A DNA stretch of 64,000 nt, from positions 1,353,635 to 1,417,634 of the forward strand of contig JANPWX010000214.1 in assembly GCA_024734555.1 (NCBI GenBank), given 5' to 3'. The position numbers and the translations under genes were made by a program. The first letter of the stretch is position 1. The number at the start of each line of letters is the position of its first letter. Of this stretch, positions 25,435-38,089 are shown in pieces. The notes beneath the pieces are model-generated. The model did no database searches, was not told the DNA's origin, and was given only the letters and a program-made list of their open reading frames with translations. This DNA is from Trochalopteron elliotii (taxonomy: Eukaryota; Chordata; Aves; Passeriformes; Leiothrichidae).

Positions 25435-26385
25435 CAGAACAGGGTCAAATGCTTTGCACAAGCTCAGGCAGGTGGTGTCAGTCGCTCTTTCCTCATCCAC
25501 CAACACCTTTACCTCATCATAGAAGGCCACCAGACTTGTCAGGAATGATTTGCCCTTAGTGAAGCCATGTTGGCTGTCACAAGTCACCTTCCAATTTTCC
25601 ATGTGCCTCAACAGTTTCCATGAGGATCTGCTCCATGATCTTGCCAAACACTGAGGTGAAACTGACAGGACTGTAGTTCCCTGGATCTTCCTTATATTCC
25701 TTCTCTAAAACAGGCACTATTTTTTCCACTTTACAGTTAGTGGGAATTTAACTGGACTTCTCAAATACGATGGAAAATGTCTTAGGCACTTCATCTGCCA
25801 GTTCTCTGAGAACATTTCTCTCAGATGAATTTCATCAGATCTCATAGACTTGTGCACCTTTATGTTCCTTAGGCAGTCTCAAAGCTGATCTGCTTCTAGA
25901 GCAGGTGGTTCCTCATTCTCCCAGTACAGACTTTTCCCTTCTGCAGTTTAGGCAGTGTGGCTTGCATACTTGTCAGTGAAGACTGAGGCAGAAATGTCAT
26001 TGAGTACCTCAGCCTTCTCCAAATGCCAAGTAACAAGGTCTCCCATTTCTTTCCAGAGAGGACCTACTCTTCCCCTTATCTTTCTTTTGCCACCATATAT
26101 ATATAAGTTTTCCTTGTTGCCCTTGATGTCCCCTGATATCACTGATCAGCTATAATTCTATCAGGACTTTAGCTTTTCTAACCAAATGCCTGGCAGTAAT
26201 TCCTTTGTCCTGTTCTTCAGGTGCTCTGCTGCTGATCTGTGTGATCCCTCTCCAGGCTCTGGGCATCTCCTGCTGGCACTGGCATCAAACTGGTAGGAAT
26301 GGGATAGATTGTGGTTGCCCTCCCTTTGTTTGAAGCCCTCTTCACCAGCTGGGCAAACCTATGATGAAAAACTGCTGCTCCTTCT
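25435..26385 (-). pseudogene. CR1 LINE ORF2 (pol) relic, frameshifted
   Basis: The minus strand carries CR1 reverse-transcriptase text in order from high to low coordinates: RKAKVLIEL (about 26165-26190); MGDLVTWHLEKAEVLND followed by SASVFTDK (about 25970-26050); KEDPGNYSPVSFTSVFGKIM (about 25650-25710); then, in another frame, SQHGFTKGKSFLTSLVAFYD and LCKAFDPV (25440-25590). The shift falls near 25615, and in-frame stops lie near 25750 and 25600. Homology ends just after the KAFD motif, so the fingers and first palm motif remain but the catalytic FADD region and 3' end are absent. That is unusual, since CR1 copies normally keep the 3' end. Text at about 26190-26385 resembles CR1 5' sequence joined directly to pol, suggesting an internal deletion. 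Confidence 0.85.
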
Positions 26386-28063
26386 CACCACAAAGAGACA
26401 TTATTATTCAGGTGCTTGTACAATACAGCAACAACTTATCTGCTGCAGATAAATCTCTCCATCTCTCCTGATTTTTAAAGGACAGCCAAATGGATTTCTC
26501 CATGCAGCTCCTCCCGTATTTTAAGTAAGCTGAAATAAATCTATTCTCAGACTGGTGGGAGCTACTACAAACCTGCACCTTATCCTGGCTATATGAACTT
26601 TGCACCTTGTACATTGCTATTACTGAGAGCCTTACAGGAAATAAGAAGAGTTCTGGGTAGTTTTGCTGTCTATCAACAATTTAAAGCATAAACATCTTCA
26701 GTCCAGCACCTTTGCCTATGTCTATCAAGAAGAGTATACCTAATAGTTCCAGATTGCCACTGACCACCACCAGCATTTCAGACAATAAAACCAACTTTAA
26801 CCATAAATATGCTCAAACATGCCACAAACTTACCATAGCTTTTCAAATATTGCCCTTAGATAGCCCACGGGAAACCCATGGAGAACTCCACAGCTCTTAT
26901 CAGCTTGAATTGAAAGGAGGGAGAGAACAGCAACAGGATGAAGCATGCACAGGCACATTAGGGGAGGAAACAGAGATGCTCCTTCTTGCCTCACTGGGAT
27001 GTAGCAACTTCCAGGGATTGTAAGCCCAGCCCTCCCCCAAACTGGTTTGTGCCTTGAAGGGTATGTCAGGAAATTAAAGGCTTGTCATGCACTTCTGTTG
27101 TTGCAACATACTAACATATAATTTTCAACAATATGTATGTTCAGAAAATATATACCACCTGAGTCTTTGTTACACAGATGTAAGTAAAACATCATGAATA
27201 TAAAACTAAGCAGCCTTCCTCTCCAGGCACTCAGCCTCCTGTAGACTGTAAATATGCACTTTTAATGCATGACTGTTCTACAATAGTTTTCCTGGAAAAA
27301 ATCATTAGAATTATATATATTCAAACCACTCACAAAAAGAAAATTTAAGCTCAAATTAAGAGCAGAAAACTAAAAAGGCAATTTAGGTGGAGAGATAAAA
27401 AATTCTTTACACAGAATGCATACATGAAACTCCTTAAAAAAACATTCCTACCTCTTGATCTTCATGAACTGTTTATAACCATGTTCAGTTAGTTTATATT
27501 TTAATTAATATAAAACAACTGTGAAGACAACTTTTTAGCTCAATAATATTCTTTCTTGGATCACTAACTCAGCTCCAGAAAGTAAGGAGGTAGACTAAGT
27601 TCCTACCTTGCTGCTTTCAACAAGATGTGGAAACCCTTCTCATAAGAACTCTTTTCATCCACCAGGCCAGGATGTCATCATGACCTCTTGTGCCACAGCT
27701 GCACTGACAGAAATCCTCATCCTTGCTCTTTTTTCCACATAAAATGAACTGAAAATACAGAGAAGTAGAAACCACCAGCCCCAGGAAGGACAACTGCAGG
27801 GCTCTCTGTACTGCACTTGGCAGAATTGGGCTGTGGTGGGTGACTGTGCTGTCAGTACAGGCTGCCTTTGCAGATGACTGGTGCTTGCTGTGGTCAGAGA
27901 CAGATCACAGATCCCTTGCAAATCAAAGATTTCTGAGTGTGCTGCTATGTGTACAGAGACTAACAACATTCAAATAATACCAAAAACCTATAGGCACCAC
28001 CAGACAGGTCTAACAGCTCTCTCTTCCCTGGTGTGTGACTTCTTGTTGTGTTTTATGGTCATA
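26386..28063. other. Unassigned non-coding stretch
   Basis: No gene or transposon was recognised. Open frames reach about 104 codons (minus strand, 27655-27969) without family resemblance or paired splice sites. Confidence 0.55.
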
Positions 28064-28190
28064 AAATTATAGATCCATAGAATAATTAAGGTTGGAAAAG
28101 ATCTCTAACATCATAGAGTCCAATTGTTAACCCAGAACCATTGTGCTCACCACTAAACCATGCAGAATGCAACAGAACCATCCTCAAATC
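28064..28190 (-). mobile_element. CR1 LINE 3'-end fragment, short
   Basis: Plus-strand text aattaaggttggaaaagatc, then tctaacatcatagagtccaa, gttaacccagaacc and caccactaaaccatg, is a diverged reverse-complement CR1 3' end. The 3' terminus is at about 28064, next to a decayed copy of the terminal tatgattc-type repeat (ttatagatccatagaat). Only about 125 bp survive; the far boundary is approximate. Confidence 0.85.
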
Positions 28191-28914
28191 CAGAACTGGG
28201 CAAGTCCATTATCTATACAGTTCCATGCAGAGCAAGGTCCGGAAAGCATCACCCATGAAATTTACTCCTGCCAACATTGTACATCTCCGTGCCTTCCTTC
28301 CTTCTAGACAGGAAGAAAATTAAGCCTTTGGAAAATAGAAAGTTATTTACATAAAGTATTAATGCCTCTCAATGCAACAGTGTTCAATATTTTACTCCTT
28401 GTTGCTTCACATCATAGTTTCTTAGATTTCAGAGGAATGTTTGCCCAGTCACTGTATAAAGCCAAATATAAAAAAAAAAATTTAAAAATCTGCTCATTCC
28501 TTGACTGAAATAATTATGTATTTATAAGCTCCTAGTCTGGTGAATCACAGGTACTTTGGAATAAACTAAAATATAAAAAATTATTGCAGACTACATTTTA
28601 CGTGCAAAACTGGCAAATTCTACAATTTCTATCATCAGTTATAAAAGTGAATAAAAATTCTTCTAATCAAACAAAGGAAGTCAAAAGCTTTCTACAGTAT
28701 TTCTCATAAATGCAGTCAAGTTACTATTAATGTTATATATCACCTTATATAACTATGAGACTGCTATTCTTTAGCAAGTATGGTTGGCCAAAATGGACTT
28801 TCATTTTTTCTTCCATAATTAATTCATGTTTAAATATAGGTGTCTAGAGGAAAAACCTAAACCTGAACAGACTAATGTATCAGCTACATGTTTTACATTA
28901 CTACCCTTAAGAAT
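28191..28914. other. Unassigned AT-rich spacer
   Basis: Nothing recognisable: AT-rich sequence with a short poly-A run near 28471-28480. Confidence 0.5.
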
Positions 28915-29030
28915 TCAATGAGGAACTAAGAATGACTTAATGATGAAATTACTTTGCCAAGGTTATGCAAAATGTGCCTGGCAAAAAATGGGAATCAAAC
29001 CTTTCATCACCAGAGCCTACTTAACCACAA
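28915..29030 (-). mobile_element. Probable MIR-type SINE relic
   Basis: Plus-strand text keeps, in the right order, pieces of a reverse-complement MIR: aggaactaag, ttactttgccaaggttatgc, a gcctggcaaaa segment, tgggaatcaaacctttcatc, and ccagagcctacttaaccac. These correspond to the deletion-prone core and the tRNA-related head with the B-box-like ggaatcaaac. MIR copies are shared by amniotes and are very old, which fits the strong divergence. The call rests on remembered consensus text and is not computed. Confidence 0.5.
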
Positions 29031-29152
29031 AAGTCAAACTTTCACTCTCTTGAACATGGAAAAAAAAACCTAAGTCAAAATGCTTTCATAATTTACTAAA
29101 AAGGTATAATAAAATTGGATACTGAATAAATAAATCCCAGTTTACATGCAGT

Positions 29153-29203
29153 GATATGTCTATTTTGCCAATATTGACATATGTCTACTTTGCCATTACT
29201 GAC
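29153..29203. repeat. Imperfect tandem pair, unit about 26 bp
   Basis: Unit one ends in tattttgccaatattgac and unit two in tactttgccattactgac; both contain atatgtct. A simple local tandem duplication. Confidence 0.75.
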
Positions 29204-31624
29204 TGCTTTTTCTGTATTTTGATATTAATATACAACAATTTTATTCAGAGTTGGACCAATTTTTTAATATCGTTTTAAAGTACTTCTGTCAAAGCCTGTA
29301 ATAAAATTTTGTCTGAAATTTACTCCATCTTTTCCAAACTCAAAAATGTCAGCCCTTAATGCTATGAAGTCCAAGTCTAGTATCAATGCCTGGTTTATTT
29401 TAGTTTTGTGTGTCCCACTTTCAAACCAAGTGCTTCTAATGAGATTAAAAGGAAAAAAAAATCAACTAAACAGAACAACACACCTGGGCCTCTTAGAAGA
29501 TCATTTTAAATCCATATAAAAAGCTTGCCTGGGACAGTTCTAGCATTGAGGAATAACATATTGGCCACAAGAGCCTGGGGTTTACTTTAGCCCTGGGATA
29601 ATGAAAAAAGCAGAACAATAAATACATGATCGTTTGTCTCCACTTTCACCAGTGTTGCATGGTATGTTAAAATAATGCAAGCCTGAACTGTGTAAACCTC
29701 CACCCCTCAAAAGTTGTGAATAGTTTCTCCATACAGGAATGCTTCACTGATTTCTGCTAAGTGATTTGCAAGGTTGAGTAGAAAAACAGAAATGTCTTCT
29801 CTGTTTCTCATATGAGCATCACGATCTCTGAGATATCTCAGGAACCAGCAATGAGAGAGGATCAGAATGGGCAGTGGTTGCTGCAAGGTTTGTTTGAGTC
29901 CAAACAATCTGATTAAGATCTTTCTTGGTGTCATTGATTGTGACAAATGTGATGGTATTAGTTCCTTCCTTGCTCATCAGTCTGAAGGGATCTTCATATA
30001 TCTGCAAACAATTCATAGCCATATTTCATGAGCTCTGGAACTGAAAGAGTCACTAGCAAATAAGGCTGGTGCTGCACTGGTTTAGTTCCATTAAAAGAAA
30101 TAAATATCAAAACAATACAAAACTCCCACACTGGTCTCAGGGACCACATACACCTAAAAGCAATATGATTAGTCTTCGCTGGGAAAATGCTACAGTCACT
30201 CAGATCTGTCTGAATGATAAAAAGAGAAATTACTACTAGAAATAGAGACTTGACATTATTTTAAAAAACATCTGTGTTTAAACTCTGAAATAGCTACACA
30301 CCACAAAGCATGTATTTCATAGTAAGCTCTGCAACCAAACAACACTTAATTCCTTAAACACAGAACTACTTATCAGCCTACCTACATTTAAATACAACTT
30401 ACAATCTCAAAAGCCAGCACAAGGAAATGTGAATTCTTGTTTACAGGATGTTATAAGGCAACTTAAACCCAGGTACCAAGATTATGCTTACTCAAGACTA
30501 ACCCCCCTTTCTGTTTTGGAGCAAACACATTCCCAGACCTCTGGTGGTTTAGGGCATGCCAGAGGATGTCCTAAAACAGATCAAGGCTTTGCCTGCCAGC
30601 AGCACAGGAGCTGCTGTAGGAGTCTGACCTGCTCCACAGTTGCTCCTGGGACACTCTAACTGTGTTGGCTGTATACCTCAAGGCAGACATATAAATTTCT
30701 GTGTGTGACTGTCTTGACCTCCTCACCTCAGTTGATGGTAATTATGCCATGGGATACTCAAAGAGGAGGAAAAGGAGTGTGAGGATTCACCCAAGATGAG
30801 GAAACATCATACCTTCTACTCTCCCCAACTCCTATACGTGCAAATTACTCCCTCCCATTTACAGCTTTCCTGTTTCAGTGGAAATCAGAGATGATACTTG
30901 AATTAAGCTGTTTTCCACCAATCCCTATTTGACCTGCTCACAGCCTGTCTGCTGCCCAGCACCCAAGGCAGCCTGTACTGACAGCAAACTCTTCAGTAGG
31001 CTTAGCACAGGTTTCTCTTGCCATACAATCGTTCGTAAGGCCAGTGTTAGGTGAGCAGATTTTAAACAGAGCTTTCAAGTGTTCCCAACTTAGAAGCACT
31101 AAGGAGCAGCTTAAATATAGGTCAGAAAAGTTTCATGTCCCAAATCATCTTCCCCAGTCCCCACTGCTCACTTTGTCCCTAAGCTGCAAGGTCCTGGGTG
31201 TTTTCAGCAAGCCATTTTGGGCTGGACTTTCATCACTTCCTGCCTCACAACAGCACCCAGCTCTGGCAGGGATAGGACTGCCAGAGCCGTGCTCCTACCT
31301 CCACCCACTTTTTAAAGCAAATGTCTAATTCAGAAAATGGTATGCTTTAAGTAAGTGCCAGAAAGTTCATTTATATGGGATTATAGTTTTCTAAACTCCT
31401 TAAAATTCAGAAGTTGGAGCTAATTTCAACATTAATTGCCTAAATATTCAGCCAAATTGCTTCCCTGCTCCCAAGTGAGAGGGTAAAAAAACAGACTCAT
31501 CTCAAGGTTTACGAACATAATTGCTTTGGCATCCATAGCTGTGAAGTAGTGACAGCTCCTCATAATGTAAAATTTACTTGAATATTCAAAAGGTAGACTT
31601 CAGGGATCACTGGAATTGATGTAG

Positions 31625-31666
31625 GTTTTTTTGGGTTTTTTTGTTTTTTTTTTTTTCTTTTTGTGT
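31625..31666. repeat. T-rich low-complexity tract
   Basis: Runs of 7-14 T separated by single or triple G. It has no poly-A signal on the opposite strand and no adjacent retrocopy that I can see. Confidence 0.7.
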
Positions 31667-34600
31667 TTGGTTCTTTTATGAATTAAACTGAACTTTATGC
31701 AAACTTTGTTCTAATAATAGTTACACAGAAAAATTACATATACAAACATAGATAAGTCTATCTCATCAACAAAAGTTATTAGGAACTCAAAACAGGCAGC
31801 AAGACTCAGATACAGAAAGCAGGTTAATATTTACTTTTAGGTGCTTTTCTAAAACCAATTACTTTTCAAGTTCACTTCCATCCTTTAAATATAATTTCTC
31901 TACCTTCCAAAACAGCTGATTGATAGAGTGGTGATTCCGCCACTTTATTTAGCACTTGGTCATGAAAATATAAGAGCAAAAAATGCACACAGTTTCTTTT
32001 GAATAGGATGTTAATTCATAATTATATCCCTGTAAGAAAATATTCCTACACATAATATGTATTAAACTTTATTTCATCTATTTGCATGTGACTTCTGTCA
32101 ATCATAAACACAATAACTCTGTTTTTTCAGAGCAGTAAAAACTGTAATGGTTGACAAGCACATAAAAACGGACCTTTTGTGTACACCTGTTGCAGGGGTC
32201 TGCTTCAAAGAAGGAGAAATAAAGAGTTTTCTTCTTCACAAAAATATACTGTAAATAGTGCCGTTGTCTGACAATTTTGGCAGGTATAATTTTGTAGGAA
32301 AAGCAAAAGCCAATTGGAATATCTTAAAAGAAATCACAGAATCACATGGCTGTTCTGCTATGTTGAAAACTTCACGATAATTCTGAGGCTGCTGTGCATG
32401 TTTCCTTCAGAAAATAAGAAGTGTGTATATATACATATTTATTTAATTGGAGTCCTAACCAATTAGCATCACTTCTTCCACCGCCGTGCCTCTGGTTAAA
32501 GCATCACTTCTTTTCCCTAACCTACACTACACTTAACAAAGCTGTGGGTGCCTAAATGCTCACCCACTTGACATGTTAGAATCGTTTTTAACAGTTTAGT
32601 TTACAACTGAATGCCTGTAATTTCCTAGCATGTCCTGAGGCAGTTTCCTGAACTGTGTCATTATCTCGACAAGTCTTCAGGGATAGGGCTAAACAAGGTT
32701 TAAAATGTTATCTGCAGGGGTCCTCAGGGGTCCTTAAAGAGCTTTTCTAGTTATTTGAGTGCTTAATATCAATGGGGAAAAGTGCTTTTATTCTTTTTCA
32801 TTTGGCATTATCTTTCCATCACCACGGATTTTCCACAACTAACAAAGTTATTACCCATTTTCATTTGTAGAAAACCAGCATTTTTTTATTGCCTCTTGTA
32901 TCTTCTAAAAATTTCTATAATTAATTTCATAACACCACCTTTCACCGAACATTTTCTTCCCTGAGCACTTCCAAAATTGCTATTAGGAAGGCTCTTCTCC
33001 CTTATTATATGTTTAATCTTTCTAAAAGATTATCTTCACTAAATTCTACAAGAGTATTGTAAAACATTTCAGAAATGAAAAAAAAGGAGTCATTTTTGTT
33101 ATATTAATTATACAAGTACTTCAAGTTTCCCAGAGACATTTTTTCAATTTATTTTACTCTTATTCACCACCATCTTATTCAAAATGACAGCCATTACATG
33201 TCTCACTGTTTCAGTAAAGGGAAGAAATCTACAACCACAAAAAGCTGTGCAATTTTTTTCTTACCCCTCCTTGAAAATGCACTGCAGAACTACTCTGAAC
33301 ATCTGGCCATGAAAGGGAACTGGAATGGTTGTTGTAGTACAAACAGCTCAGCAGAGTTATTTTGTCTTCATTTTTGTCTTCTTTACAAACTGATAGAAAT
33401 GGGGATTTCCTCTTCGATACATAGTACATGAACACTAAAAAAAAGAAAGTGACTTCTGCTTCTGCTTTTGTTGGCATTTTTGGAGTTATTTCAAAATAAT
33501 AGGGTGAACCACAACTTTAGGTCAGACTTTTAGTACCTGGGAGAGAGTCTGGCCATTTAACATTAAAATCTGTCAAATTATTGAAAATTACAAACGAGAG
33601 ATAATTTGAGGTTAGAATTCTGTCAGAAACAGATATGCTGCTTTGAAGGACATCTGCACTTACAGGTGTTCCTGTCTGTTTTTTGGTTACATCAATGGGA
33701 TTAGGCAGCACCCACTCTCATCTGGGATAATACTTTCAGGTCCTTAAGCTTTTAAGGCATAACCATCAAATGCTTCAACTTTCTCTATTGATGTGAAGCC
33801 TGAATATGTCATTGGATGACCAACAGAGACCAATCCAGGTAACAGAAGAAATAGACTCAAGGGCATTTTGCATCCTGTGGAGCCTGATGTGAGGCACCTG
33901 CTCTGGCTCACACAGGAACGGCCACTTCAGACCAGGGTTAGCACTGATTTTTGAGAGCAGTCCTGGCACAGAGTGAAGCTCCCAGGCACACCTCTGGGTG
34001 GCTGCCATGGAGATCCCCTTCTCAGCAAGCAGGGGTTGGTGATGTCCTGGAAAAACTGCTCAGAGTTGGAGCTGAGCAGAAGACTCACTTCTGTTGGGGT
34101 GTCAATGTTGTGCTGCTGTGAAGTCCAGAGACACAGAAATCCTGCATAACTCATAAATATCTGCTCTTTTCCAAACTCTGCAACGAGCACCTGACAAACT
34201 CTCATTCAAGAAATCTGTTTCCTGTGTTCATCTGCTAACTTGGATGAAAAAGATGCGTCTATAATTTTGTAACATGTGAAACCAGAAGAACAAGCAAGTT
34301 TCCAGTCAGTCAGAAACCAAATTGACATCCCAGATACCATCTAGCCAGAAAGAACATCAATGTAATTTCGATCTATAAATTCCAGGTTTATACAATGAAT
34401 AGAACAGATGAGGTAATGAATGGAATTGCTTGGCCATGTTTTATTTTCAAAGGTAAAACTGATTCTTTCCCACATTTTCATACCTACTGAGACCAATAAA
34501 ATCACTAAGTGAGAATTAATAATTAGTTCTCCAGGTACAATACAGAACTTTTTAAACTCTCTGTTCTGGTTTTAAGAAACAAAAATAATAAAAACAAGAT

Positions 34601-34753
34601 AAATAAAAATGGAAAATTGAATATGGATTCTAGCCTTAGACGGCTACATTTTTTCCCCCTCACATAAGACTACTTCTAGCATATCTCAGTTAATAAAACA
34701 GAGATAAAATGTAGGGAAAAAACCACTATTCCTATAAATTCAGTGATACTGTA

Positions 34754-34850
34754 TCATAATTAATAGAAGATTAGTTGATTAATAATTAATTAATAGCCTG
34801 TTAATAATAATAATAATAATTAATAACTATTATTGGTAAATAGTTAAGAA
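34754..34850. repeat. AT-rich tract with (TAA)n core
   Basis: Mixed attaatta and taataat repeats, with a clean taataataataataataat core at about 34801-34822. Simple-sequence DNA. Confidence 0.8.
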
Positions 34851-37800
34851 GCTGGTAAGACATATCAGATATTTCTACAATTCATATTTAGACATTTTAG
34901 TTTTCTTAAGTCAGGCAACTTTCCTTGACTATATGACACAACCAGACACAGCTAATACCATTTAAGAGTTAACAGTCTGACTCTGAAAATTAAATTATGA
35001 AATTAATTTTGTTTTTGTAGCAGAATCATTTCTTCATTAAAACACATAGTTGATTTAAGATGAAAATTTATTAAATATGTAGTTGCATAATATAATTAAG
35101 AGATCACAAGCCTAGAAACAAAACACTAATGCTTCCAAAATATTTTAAGGAGAGCAAAATACTACCTTGAGACAGAAATCCACAATTTTTTCCCTTATAA
35201 CTACCTGAATAGTATGAATCTACTACTTCTTCTCATAAGATTATAGATTCAATTAAATTTGTCCAAACTAAGTTTTTACCAGCAATAGGTTGTCTTACCC
35301 ATTTGAATGGGATTTTGGCAGGAGATTTAAACATTTCCTATTCTTAAGCTATATAACATTAAATTTTATTTATAAGGTAATAGATAGCTAAATGCATTTC
35401 AAGAGGATTCTTTGACCTAATTCCTATGTTTAGTGAACTGTAATATTTTTCTCCCCAGTTATTTATTGGTTTCGCAGCAGAAGCTCAATCAATTTCTTTC
35501 CTATTGATAGAAGGATTTAAATGTCTATCCTGTACATATTCTTAAATGCTAACAATGAACAAGAACATGATGAACTATACTAATTTATTTTTATTTTATC
35601 TTAAACTACTAAATTAATGGAAAGAAGAAAAAGAAAACAAACTGTAACTGCTAAAGTGGTTTATGGAAAGTACCCAAGGAGGAAAGGACAGCCACTGACA
35701 TGTCCAGCACAAAATTAACAAACTAACACTGGGCAGCAATGAAAGCCGTAGGTAGATAATTACTGACAAGCAGAGAAAAAAGTGAAGCCCCTTTGCCATT
35801 TAGCTGAAACACCAGGTCAGCCTCCCAACTGTGCAGTTTCTCAGAACTCCCTCCTGAGCCCTGGAGAAATCCCCAGATGGGGATTTGCTCCACAGCCTCC
35901 CCTGCAGAGTCCAGTGCAGGAGGCATTGTCAAGCTGATCCACTGGACAAGTGTTCCCAAAGCAGCAGTGAGCAGGAGGCCATGGCAGCATTGTGACACCT
36001 GCCCTGTCTCCATCCTTGTCCATAGTTTTCAGTGGCTTCTCTGGGGCTCTGCAGGAAATTCAAGATTGTTTTCCACCCCAAATCTAGGGAAGAGAGGATC
36101 CCTGTTTCTCTATGCCTGCCTTAATCACGACCACACACAGCCCTTCTCAGCACTCTTCCTGTGCATTAATTATTTAAAATATTGAGCAAACAGCTCATAT
36201 AAAATGTATTTTCCTCACTGAGATCAATACAGGATGTCCTGCAGCTGAGAGGTTCAATTCATGACAAGGAGGTGGCACACTTGGGCCTCTGGGCACCAAA
36301 AAGAAATACATGAACATAACTAGAGCCACAATGTAAATTAAATCTACATTTGCTCAGAAATAAACAAGGCACATGTGTTAGATGTATCAAGGCGGGGTGA
36401 GAAGAAAGCACAACATAACATCTTTCACAGCAAAGGATTTAATTTTAGCCATCCACGAAACATATTAACTCACTTAGAAATCTTTTCTTCTCTCCTTCTC
36501 CTGCAGAGAAAGCAGGCAAAGACAAAACTAGGAGAAAGTATCCTAAGAAAGAATACAACTACAGCTCCCATTTATTACAGAAAGTGGAGTCACCAGGCAC
36601 AACCCAAGCTGCCACGTGGAGAGAACAGATAGCATAAATCACCTTCAATTCCTACTTTGAGTAAATCACTCTCACCCATCTTGACCTCTCACAAATTTGT
36701 TTTGCAAAGCCGGAGTTATCCATCAAGTGATCTATTCTGAGCAAGCTGAAGAACAGCCATACCTGCATGTATAGATAACTCTCTCCAGAAAAGTCACATT
36801 ACTTTTTGCTTGTTAGGGGCTGTGCAGAGATTCATGAGCTCCCAAACTCCTCCAGAACCTGGTAAAAAGTTACACCCAGGAGGTTAAAATAATGAAAAAG
36901 TTTCCTATGCCAATTGCTGAGGTCAGAAATATTTCTGTGTCACAGAACTACTGACTGATGGTGACACAACTTTTACCTAACCATCCTAGAAACTTTACTG
37001 GGCTAAACTTTCAGCATAATGATTTTATATATGCATTAAAAAAGATGTTGTAACAGTTAATCACAAGCTTCTTTCTGCTCCATGAAAGAATGTGAAACAC
37101 AGGAAATGAGAAGTCAATTGCTTTTCTGTCCATAGATGAATGAGCAAGATGCCAAGGTTGTGTAACAAATGCAAGGCATTCATTCCCTATAAATCAGAAT
37201 ATACACTTCACTATTTGTGCACTCCCTGAAGTGGCAGGAAGGCATGATACATTTTGAGGTGACATACACTGAATTTGGAAATTCTAAAATGTGGCTACTA
37301 ACAGGCGCATCCAGATACTCACCTTCAGGAGGACTTCACACTTCTGATTTCTTCTTCAAACTCCTCCCACTTCCATCATTAAACACTGACTTCTAAAACG
37401 CACTTTATTATGAAAAAAAAGGCAGACATTGAGGAAAACAACTCTTCTGTGAGTGTCCACATTAGCAACAAAACTCACTACCCAGGGCTTTTAAAACATG
37501 CAGGTTTCACAGGGCTTTGCCAGTTTGGAACAGCCAAATCAAAGTTTTCAAAGTTCCCTAGGTCAGTAGCAGCCCCCAAGGTGCTGGGAAACCCCCACTG
37601 GGATGTTTCAGAATTCAACTGCAGCCAGCAGAATCCCAGGCTACAGAGGCCAGACCTCTGCTAGGAATTCGCATCACCACACGAAAGCACCCACTCAGTT
37701 TCCAATTCAGGCAATTTTAGAAACTGAGTAATTTTAAATCTATAGCAAGAGGTACCCAATAAAAACTAAGCAGAAGTTTATAATATGTATTCAGAAAGGA

Positions 37801-38003
37801 CTTCAAATGCTGAAGAATGTGACTTTTAAGCAAGAACCTTCTGACACCCAACTGAAAGACCAGAGCGAAGCCCAGCTGGCTGCCTGTGGTCTGGGGGACA
37901 CTGCTTAGGCAAATCTATTCCCAGAACACATTGGAGGGGGAAAGCTCAGAGCATTCTGAGACCAAATTGTTCTGTGTTTTGACAGACTTTTTCCATCCTG
38001 CAG
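34851..38003. other. Unassigned non-coding stretch
   Basis: AT-rich except for a GC-richer block at about 35810-36060, which carries overlapping open frames of 60-102 codons on both strands. None is recognisable. Confidence 0.55.
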
Positions 38004-38089
38004 ATGCTCATGATAGACCTGAGACACTTCAGCATACAAAGCAGAGATGAATTTAATCCTCAGTGGGGAACAGCAAGCGACTGTGTGAG
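38004..38089 (+). other. Candidate internal exon (86 nt), unassigned
   Basis: The 3' splice site is gactttttccatcctgcag and the 5' site is GTGAG followed by gtgcaa, which is weaker. The frame starting exactly at the boundary is open through the interval and begins MLMIDLRHFSIQSRDEFNPQ, ending in phase 2. The open frame totals only about 42 codons. I do not recognise the peptide. A minus-strand frame also covers this interval. Confidence 0.18.

Larger units (their letters stand above)
29031..34753. other. Unassigned non-coding stretch
   Basis: No gene was recognised. Contents are an imperfect tandem pair at 29153-29203, two overlapping minus-strand open frames at 29707-30022, GC-richer blocks at about 30480-30720 and 33780-34060, and a T-rich tract at 31625-31666. 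Part of the 33.8-34.1 kb block is open on the minus strand in two frames but resembles no family I know. Confidence 0.55.

Noticed and set aside
32328..32345. aatcacagaatcacatgg, resembling a CR1 terminal repeat
   Set aside because: The sequence after it does not continue as CR1; too short to call.
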